Below, piece after piece: positions 57,036 to 64,000 of a stretch of 64,000 nucleotides of DNA; positions within the stretch are counted from its first letter, which is position 1; the number at the start of each line of letters is the position of its first letter. A program made the position numbers and the translations under genes. A model generated the notes under the pieces. The model worked only from the letters and a program-made list of their open reading frames with translations. It was not told the origin of the DNA and searched no databases. Source of the DNA: Halichoerus grypus (taxonomy: Eukaryota; Chordata; Mammalia; Carnivora; Phocidae); NCBI RefSeq assembly GCF_964656455.1, contig NC_135720.1, forward strand, positions 55,826,598 to 55,890,597. Reading direction: 5' to 3'.

Positions 57036-57606
57036 CTTAATATGTTAATTATTTCTGAGACTTTGATGATAGGTAAACTATCCAGAAGAAATGACTTTCT
57101 TCCTCTATTTTCTTTAGCCAAATTGCTTCCCAAGAGGTAACATAAAAAGCATTCCTGAGTTTCATGAATAGTTTTATTACCTGGATAAGCCATTAATGAA
57201 AACTGGACACGTTATAAAAGCATTTCTTTACAAAGTTGACTACAGTGCTCTGAACACTAGGGAGATCAGCATAAATAGAATTGGGGACAAAATTTAACAT
57301 TTCAAAAATTTGTATAGAGCAACCATATTTTATAAGAGAGAATGCTGAATTATATACTTCAGAGTAAATATTAAGTTCAAGCAAATGTTACCAGAATGTT
57401 TATTTTGTTCATGTTAAATCAGATTATATTTTCCCAAAACAAATCAGTAAAGTCTGTCTAATGCCATTAGTATGTTCTAGCCATGATTTAAATAAAAGCC
57501 TTGCCCATTAGCAGGGCATGAATAGTTCTGAGTGAGTACTGCTGCTCTTGATGAATGTCTTGAAGATATTAGCCAAAGAGATAAGGTTATGTTACTGGTG
57601 GGAGAG
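57036..57606. other. Non-coding DNA without a recognised element
   Basis: No repeat or exon-like signal recognised. Confidence 0.4.
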
Positions 57607-58146
57607 TCTGTTTTGTGGGAATGGAGATCTCTGTCCTTGGATTTCCCAGGAGATTTAGGTGGGGATCCATGCTCGCATAAAGACAGCCAGGAGGAAAGTA
57701 GCAAGCACAAAGCAGTTTATTAAAGCAAAAGTACACTCTCAAAGTGGGAGGGTGGGCAGGTTCTGGGAGGTGTAACTGGCTGGAGGTTGTTTTGGGATTA
57801 GACTTTGTGTCTCTCTGGGTTGGGAGGAGCTGTGAGTACAGTGGGGTGGCCTCTAATGGAGGCTGCTTCCAATCATTTGGGAAACTCCACCCACAGGTTG
57901 GGAGGAGGAATTTTTAACCCTACAAGGCTTGCACCGGGAGTGTCATGGCAGCCTTTCTCCAAGGGAGGCTGTACCACAATGCAAATACATTATAATGAGT
58001 CTAGGGGTTACCTTGGGGCAGAGGTGGAAGAGGAGAGCGAATGTTCTGCACCTGTGGCTCCTGATTTGTCAGTCCCAAGGTCTCGGAAGCCACAAGGTCA
58101 GGATGTTGTGCCCGCCCCTGATTTTAATGTGTAGCTTATTTATCAC
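57607..58146 (-). mobile_element. Solo ERV LTR (class I-like), minus strand
   Basis: On the minus strand it shows a U3 with moderate GC content and a polyadenylation signal in 'tttgctttaataaactgctt' (plus about 57710-57730). A short U5 follows, with 'ggctgtctttatgcgagcat', and ends near 'cccacaaaaca'. About 540 bp with TG...CA termini placed approximately. Frames on the plus strand (57805-58246) are incidental. No internal gag/pol/env is adjacent. Short duplicated flanks were not found. Confidence 0.6.
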
Positions 58147-58907
58147 CATCCTTGCTGCTAGTTCATGTCTCTATCATTTCCTTTCAAGGACTTGGGACTC
58201 TGCCTTGGGGCGTTCTTTCTACTTCTCACATCTAGTGTCTACCTAAGAGTTATAGAGTGGATTTTGCAAAGTTTGGTTTTTCCTCCTTTCTAAAAGCAAG
58301 AATATTTGTGACAAAACCCTGAAATAAGTCGCCTAATTGATCATAAAAATGAATTTTTTCATTTTTCATTGGACTACCATCCAAGGTTGCCTAATGAGAG
58401 GCATTGTTATTAGGAAAGTGGGAGTCAGAGGCGTGTGTGCTTGTGCTTGTGCGTGGGTCAATGTGTGTGCACAAGCACGTGTTTGTAAGTACTTAATAAA
58501 AGTGCTGATAAAAGGTCTTCAGCTATCAGGAATTAGTGAGAATAGCTAGAATTACTGATTCTATTGCTGCTATCCAGGAAGGAAATGTCACTAACAACCC
58601 GAAGAAGGAAACTAAGGAAGAAAAAAGAAGAGAAACATGACCCTTAAAGCAGGTATCTCCAGGGGCCAGCTGGTTACCCAGGAAGGGCTCAGAGTGGTAG
58701 GCACTCTGTGGGCTCACCATATTTCAGTCTGTTCTCTGTCTTTGCATAGTAAAAAGCTTGTTGTTTAGTTCACTGACAATTGACTAAGCTATGGTGGATT
58801 TGTTAAACCTGACCAAACACTTTAGGTCTACATAAAACCATTACTGTGCTCATTTAATCATTTGCAGTTAGAAATGTAACTTAAGAGGAAAAACATGAAA
58901 TCACAGC
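58147..58907. other. Non-coding DNA with a GT-rich hairpin at 58443-58478
   Basis: GTGCTTGTGC (58443-58452) and GCACAAGCAC (58469-58478) form a 10-bp perfect stem with a 16-base GT-rich loop. Otherwise nothing recognised. Confidence 0.5.
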
Positions 58908-58928
58908 AAGAATACTATATGTATTCTT

Positions 58929-59131
58929 TTTTTTTTTTTAAAGATTTATTTATTTATTTATTTGAGAGAGAGAGAATGAGAGAGAGCAAGCACATGAGAG
59001 GGGGGAGGGTCAGAGGGAGAAGCAGACTCCCTGCCGAGCAGGGAGCCCGATGCGGGACTCGATCCAGGGACTCCAGGATCATGACCTGAGCCGAAGGCAG
59101 TCGCTTAACCAACTGAGCCACCCAGGCGCCC
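58929..59131 (-). mobile_element. SINEC, young subfamily, minus strand
   Basis: Nearly the same sequence as 43523-43727, apart from a 5-base difference in the purine section and a few substitutions. Perfect 21-bp target-site duplication AAGAATACTATATGTATTCT(T) at 58908-58928 and 59132-59152. Confidence 0.98.
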
Positions 59132-59314
59132 AAGAATACTATATGTATTCTTGATGGTTAGTATTTTTGAGCTCTGATAATTTACTACATGCATCTCCAT
59201 TTTAGAGATACCTACCCAGGGAACATGGTTCGTTGTGTCATCCCCTCCCCTAGACAAGGCCTATGACCAACTGAAAAAGTGATTTTTTTTAAGGTTCCTT
59301 TTTTCTAGTTGTTT

Positions 59315-59316
<2 letters not shown>

Positions 59317-59366
<50 letters not shown>
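59317..59366. repeat. (ATCT)n microsatellite, about 12 units
   Basis: A nearly perfect tetranucleotide array; encoded serine/isoleucine/tyrosine frames are artefacts. Likely length-polymorphic. Confidence 0.98.
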
Positions 59367-59612
59367 ATATCTCCCAGCTTTTATTAAGCTCTTTATTCAC
59401 ACTGAATATAATGCAACCAATAAGCCTGCCAATTAAATATGTTAATATACTCATGTTCATCATGATAAAAATTTTATTTTTTCTGTTTATGTGTCCAGTC
59501 TTATCCTACTAGAGAAGAGGAAACGTATAATCCTATATCGGTAACATTTATCACAGTACCTGGCATACCGTATTACCTTAATAAATAATACCTTTAAAAA
59601 TTAATCTTTTCA

Positions 59613-59797
59613 GGCGACTGGGTGGCTCAGTCATTGGGCGTCTGCCTTCGGCTCAGGTCATGATCCCAGGGCCTGAGATCGAGCCCCACGTTGGGCTCTC
59701 TGCTCGGCGGGAATCCTGCTTCTCCCTCTCCCACTCCCCCTGCTAGTGTTCCCTCTCTCGTTATATTTCTCTCTAATAAATAAATAAAATCTTTAAA
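59613..59797 (+). mobile_element. SINEC, plus strand
   Basis: Head GGCGACTGGGTGGCTCAG, CT-rich middle, AATAAATAAATAAAATCTTT tail. Target-site duplication AAAAATTAATCTTTTCA at 59596-59612 and 59798-59814. Confidence 0.97.
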
Positions 59798-59859
59798 AAA
59801 AATTAATCTTTTCAAAAACAATCAAACTTCCATTCACAGATTATGGTATTGGTTAATTA

Positions 59860-60280
59860 GTTAACAGTGCAGATTGAAATCAGATTACTAGGGTTTGAAT
59901 CCAGGTACTTGTAGTTGTTTAACCTTGGGCAAATTACTTCACTAAGCCTCAGTTTTCTCATCTATGTCATAAGACTCATAACTGAATCTCATTGTTTATT
60001 TTTTTTAAAAGATTTTATTTATTTATTTGACAGAGAGAGACATAGCAAGAGCGGGAACATAAGCAGAGGGAGTGGGAGAGGGAGAAGCAGGCTTCCCACT
60101 GAGCAGGGAGCCTGATGTGGGGCTCGATCCCAGGACCCTGGGATCATGACCTGAGCCGAAGGCAGACACTTAACCACTGAGCACCCAGGCACCCCCTGAA
60201 TCTGATTGTTTAGAAAGACCTTTGCAATATATCTGGCCCAGAGGAAGTGCTCAGTACAACTTAGCTACTAATATCATTTA
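59860..60280 (+). mobile_element. MIR SINE, plus strand, split by a SINEC
   Basis: Left half: 'gattactagggtttgaatcc', 'ttaaccttgggcaaattact', 'aagcctcagttttctcatct'. Right half after the SINE: 'ggcccagaggaagtgctcag', 'tacaacttagctactaa'. The two halves are continuous once the SINE at 59999-60195 is removed. Confidence 0.8.
59999..60195 (-). mobile_element. SINEC inserted in MIR, minus strand
   Basis: Reverse-oriented SINE ending CACCCAGGCACCC. Target-site duplication CTGAATCTCATTGTTTA at 59982-59998 and 60196-60212 with one mismatch. Confidence 0.97.
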
Positions 60281-60650
60281 AGGTGAATTATTTTCTAGAT
60301 GATGAATTTCATTTATTGCATGTTAATTTCCCCCAATTTAATCAAATTTTCTATGGATAAATTTAACTTCCAATTTTATGGATCTCTTTGTCTCCTTCCC
60401 AAATCCTACCTACCACAAAGAACCACTTACAAGAAGCAAACTGAAACCCAACTAGCTTGTTTGGAAATATTGGTCAAAATGAATTGTTTGTAAACCCTCA
60501 ACAAAAGCTATCTGAAATCAAGACAGGTTAGTATTAAGTGGTAAAATGCTGAGATGTAATTCATTTTAACAAATACCTGTTAAGAATCAACTATATGCTC
60601 ACTGGTGTGCTAGAAAAAGAAGGCAATAATTACATTTATTGATTACCTAC
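60281..60650. other. Non-coding DNA without a recognised element
   Basis: No repeat or exon-like signal recognised. Confidence 0.4.
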
Positions 60651-60654
60651 TCTA

Positions 60655-60780
60655 AACTTCCTTGTGCTGCATACAACACACATCAACTTATTTAAGTCCT
60701 CACATTTATGCTGTGGAGTAGGTATTCTTATTTAAGTTAACAGTGCCAGATTAGTCCGTGCTGTTTCCAAAGCTAAACCT
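60655..60780 (-). mobile_element. MIR SINE, minus strand
   Basis: 'catcaacttatttaagtcct', 'cacatttatgctgtggagta' and 'ggtattcttatttaagtt' fit an inverted MIR. Diverged. Confidence 0.5.
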
Positions 60781-61984
60781 CATTGTTAGGCACTGTGGAG
60801 AAGATTTAATGAATGAAGGAAGGGCTTTAAACAGAACTGTCTAATACCCATAGAATGTTAGCATTAGGCCAGTGGTTTCCAAATATTTAACTCTAGCGTG
60901 GGGACTTCAGTAAAATAAAAGCCCAGTATATAGAAAAGACATTAGTGAGTGCTACTTTGGTTGAAGTAGGTTTAGTGGATTTCATTCTCTCTCTCTCTTT
61001 CTCATTTCTCTTACTCACTCATTCATGTCAGTATAGACTCCTATCTTTCTATTTTATACAATAAGTTATAATACATCACTATCAAATATTCCCTGATTTG
61101 GCCAGTAGTAGCCTCTTTATCCTGTGTTGTTTTGATACGTCCTCATCATTCTCTGAGTACTTCCCAACTTTTTGGTCTGTCAAGACTTTTCCAGATTCAT
61201 ACCTGCCCCAGCCCTGAAGTCAGTCATTTTTTAAGGAGTTCTGGTTTCCTTTAGTGGAGAATAGGTACTTAGAAACCAAGATATGTGTGCTAGGTGTGCT
61301 CATTACTACTGTCATTTATATATTTATTTCTAATATATTAGAAATCCAATAATCTAATATTTCCTATATATACAAGTATATTTTTTATATATGGCTCAAA
61401 TTAGAAAAAATACTGTGACGCATTGCTTCTAGGCCCTTTTGGAAGACACACATTAATATATCTGATTGATGTACATTTCATGCAGATTTCCTGAGTTTGC
61501 CTTCTCAGTTCCTGTGGTTTACTAAATGACCAAAATTTCAGTTGCTTTGAGATTGAATTTTTGTGTTCAGTGCTGATGGGATGTACTAAGCCCGAAATAC
61601 AGTTGCCATATCAGTGACCCCATAATTAGAGGTGGACCAAAAAGATTAAGGTAGTCACACAATCTACTTTAGATTCAAGTTCTATATTACCTAATTCTTC
61701 CTTCTAATAACAAAAGACTGTAAACCTTACCCAGTCTGCTTCTATTCACTTGACTGGATTTTGTATTTCTTTGGCTCTAAAGATAGGTAAATTCATTCCC
61801 ACCAAGGTCTAAAGACCTTTGAATTTAAAGAATCACATTTTCTTTTTCTTATACTTTCTTCCTGTTGGCACTGTACAACTATTACATATTTTAATTTATA
61901 TTTAATGGAATTCTGAATATCTCTCATGACTTACTCCACTTAGGCAGAACATTTAGCATTATTGTGGTTTTATGTCCCTCCCCA
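60781..61984. other. Non-coding DNA without a recognised element
   Basis: Includes a short CT-rich stretch at 60985-61020 and TA-rich words near 61315-61390. No element recognised. Confidence 0.4.
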
Positions 61985-62130
61985 GTCTTTTTGTTGTCTT
62001 ATTGCCATGCCTTTATTAACTTCATTCGTTCTGTCTAAAATGGTTTTCCCCTCTGGTTCTGTTGGTGATCTGTTATCTCTCTTTCAAGGCCCATTTCTAT
62101 AGAACTTTCTTGTCAACTATCCTTTCTCAG
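61985..62130 (-). mobile_element. Possible L2 LINE fragment, minus strand
   Basis: 'gtctaaaatggttttcccct', 'ctctctttcaaggcccattt' and 'agaactttcttgtcaactat' follow the inverted L2 order (tggaatgctcttccc, ttcaaggctcagc, gaagccttccctgac). Short and diverged. Confidence 0.5.
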
Positions 62131-63054
62131 TAAAAAGAGACTTGCCTCTCTATTTCTGTAATCTATTGCTTATAAATGAAAAAAAAAATACTACACTTTG
62201 CAATTTCTTTTTCTTATTGGCTTGCTTTCCAACAGCAGTGGATGCTATTAGAGCAGATTTCATGTGAGTTCACCTTTGCATTCTCCATAGCATCTAATAC
62301 TGTTTAGAAAGAAAGGAAATAATCCCATTGAGCCACTTCAACGTGGTTGGAATTTGTTGAATAATGGTAGTAATTTGTTTTCTATAAAATCATTATTGCT
62401 ACTAAGCTCTAAGGAAACATTACATAATTCTTTACCAGGATATTGGGGCCTAGACTATGTGAGAATGAAACTGTTCCACATGTGAGTTTTGGTGATGGTG
62501 TTTCCTCATAGAGCGTTCTTCACCAGGTATTCTATGGACAGCACTAAGTTTATTTGAGCACCCAGAAGCGTATAACGTATAGCAAATGTTTGGTAAAATA
62601 TGTTGAATATATGACTTAATTAATAGTAGTGGAGAGAAGTGAACAGTACTGAGAAATGCCCACATATATAAAGACAATATCAAGGTCCTAAAATCGCTCT
62701 GTATTCACAGATTTAACATGCATTGCTTCATGAAACTGATGAAAAAGTATCTGTTAATTAGTTCTCCAGAGTAAAGTTAATAATCCTGAATTACAGAAAT
62801 AATATTCCCCTTTTCTTTAACTGTAGTAGATTTTCAGGATTAAAAATAGCAATATAGGAAAAAAATGTTCTAATCACCTAGCCTTTGATAAGTAAACATA
62901 GTCTATTTTCATTTCTATATGTACATGGAAAACACTGGTTTTTATAAAGATTGAAAAATTTCCTGAAATAGTTTAAAGTAAAACAGCAAATTAACTTCAT
63001 TAATTTTACATTTTTCCATGATTTATACCTTTGGTTTTAAAAAGACATAATTAA
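62131..63054. other. Non-coding DNA without a recognised element
   Basis: No repeat or exon-like signal recognised. Confidence 0.4.
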
Positions 63055-63071
63055 AATTTAACCGCATTTTA

Positions 63072-63230
63072 GGTTGTTTTTGTGTTGTTTTTTTTTAATT
63101 TTGGGGATCTGTTGTTTATTCTTTTTTTTTTTTTTTTTTTAGGTAAGGTCTACATCCTACATGGGGCTTGAACTCATTACCCCAAGGTCAAGAGTCAAAT
63201 GCTCTACTGACTGACCCAACCAGGCACCCC
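63072..63230 (-). mobile_element. Short SINEC with extra 3' segment, minus strand
   Basis: The SINE proper is about 63142-63230 (head ends CCAGGCACCCC) with its A-tail as poly(T) at 63122-63141. The 17-bp target-site duplication AATTTAACCGCATTTTA (63055-63071; right copy 63231-63247, one mismatch) lies beyond a further 50 bp on the left (63072-63121) that contains a second T-rich tract. The inserted unit is therefore SINE, tail, extra sequence, and second A-rich end. Confidence 0.88.
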
Positions 63231-63247
63231 AATTTAACTGCATTTTA

Positions 63248-64000
63248 ACATCATTTTTTGGCCTACAACTGAAAATTTGCCATTTACTCAGATTTTGATA
63301 TTGCGTAAATGATACTAAAGTGTATGATTTTGAAGCTGTGTTAGCAAAGAATACATTTCAGTTGGGATATATTGCTGAACCAAAAAAAGAGAGAAAAGAA
63401 AACTTCATAGGTCACTGAGTGCAACATGATAGTAAACATTTGATTTACTGTGTAAATCTCTCTGGATTATTTTACACAATGGAAAATATAGTATAGTGTC
63501 TGTTTATCTCTCTTGATTATTTCATGCAATAAAAGGGGTATTTTTCTTTTAATACAGAACTGACAAGCTATGGGTCAAACGTCAGGAAACAAAATAAGAT
63601 GCTTTTTCTATTTACTCTGAAGAGGACAGTATTGAAAAATACTTTGTTTTTGTCATGGAGGTGCTGTGACAGCCCAGATCTTAGTGACTACTTACAGTAT
63701 CTTTGTGGTGTTCAATAAAGGAGAAATGAAGAAATAAAGTTGTCATTTTCTTGGAGTTCTATCTAAGCTTTCATTCCCATGGCCAATATAAAGCATGCTT
63801 GTTGGAAACAGTCTTTGATTGGAATGAGATGCTTGGTCTGTTCATAGAAAGATGGATGACCTAAAGAGTTCTTGCTTTGCCAGCTCTGGGAAGGACAACA
63901 GTGCATGTATGCCTGTTTGTTCTTTGTTAAAACTTCAGAGGGATTTTCTTCTAGCAGTGTATGCTACTTCTGTTGCAAGTTTTTAACAAGATCACAGTCC
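63248..64000. other. Non-coding DNA to the window edge
   Basis: No repeat, promoter or exon-like signal recognised. Confidence 0.4.

Overview
This window is mammalian, AT-rich, non-coding DNA. No host protein-coding exon, rRNA, tRNA gene, CRISPR array or bacterial-type feature can be supported. The organism is almost certainly a caniform carnivore of the arctoid group (bear, panda, seal or mustelid lineage). Twenty-one copies of the tRNA-derived carnivore SINE (SINEC/CanSINE) are scattered on both strands, and several L1 elements carry the carnivore-type 3' end. The SINE heads differ from the young dog SINEC_Cf type, and nothing looks feline. The species itself cannot be fixed from the sequence alone.

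Layout. 1-2.5 kb has no recognisable element. 2.5-4.5 kb is ancient L1 on the minus strand, split by a MaLR-type LTR. 4.8-5.8 kb holds a diverged 100-bp tandem duplication and a young, short L1 3' end. 7.7-10.6 kb has two MLT1 LTRs, one SINE and ancient L1. 11.2-14.8 kb is mostly L2-type LINE with two SINEs. 15.3-17.8 kb is a nested pile in which a SINE was hit by an L1 carrying a 3' transduction, and that L1 was later hit by another SINE. 17.8-22.7 kb holds MIR and L2 fragments, an ERV LTR, and an MLT1 LTR that has received a 165-bp patch copied in inverted orientation from about 3 kb downstream. 23.0-30.5 kb carries a short young L1 and then a nearly full-length but dead L1 (5' UTR, ORF1, ORF2, 3' UTR). 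30.5-48 kb alternates ancient L1/L2 with eleven SINEs and one 1.2-kb L1 on the minus strand. 48.5-53.4 kb has a Tigger-like DNA transposon fossil and three LTR fragments. 56-60.3 kb has a MER5-like fossil, a solo ERV LTR, four SINEs, an ATCT microsatellite and a MIR split by a SINE. 60.3-64 kb is sparse.

There are no gene circuits to describe. The record here is of retrotransposition: SINEs mobilised in trans by L1, L1 copies with target-site duplications, transduced flanks and an apparent poly(A)-only insertion. The strongest unusual signals are (1) the inverted 165-bp patch at 20068-20232, 98% identical to the reverse complement of 23001-23165 and spanning an L1 terminus plus its non-L1 flank, without poly(A) tail or target-site duplication; (2) the 3'-transducing L1 at 15557-17802, read from a single 17-bp target-site duplication that encloses two different L1 3' ends and an intervening segment; and (3) a SINE insertion at 63072-63230 that carries an extra 3' segment inside its target-site duplication. 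I found no previously undescribed gene system. Family assignments come from recalled consensus patterns and were not checked with a repeat-masking run.
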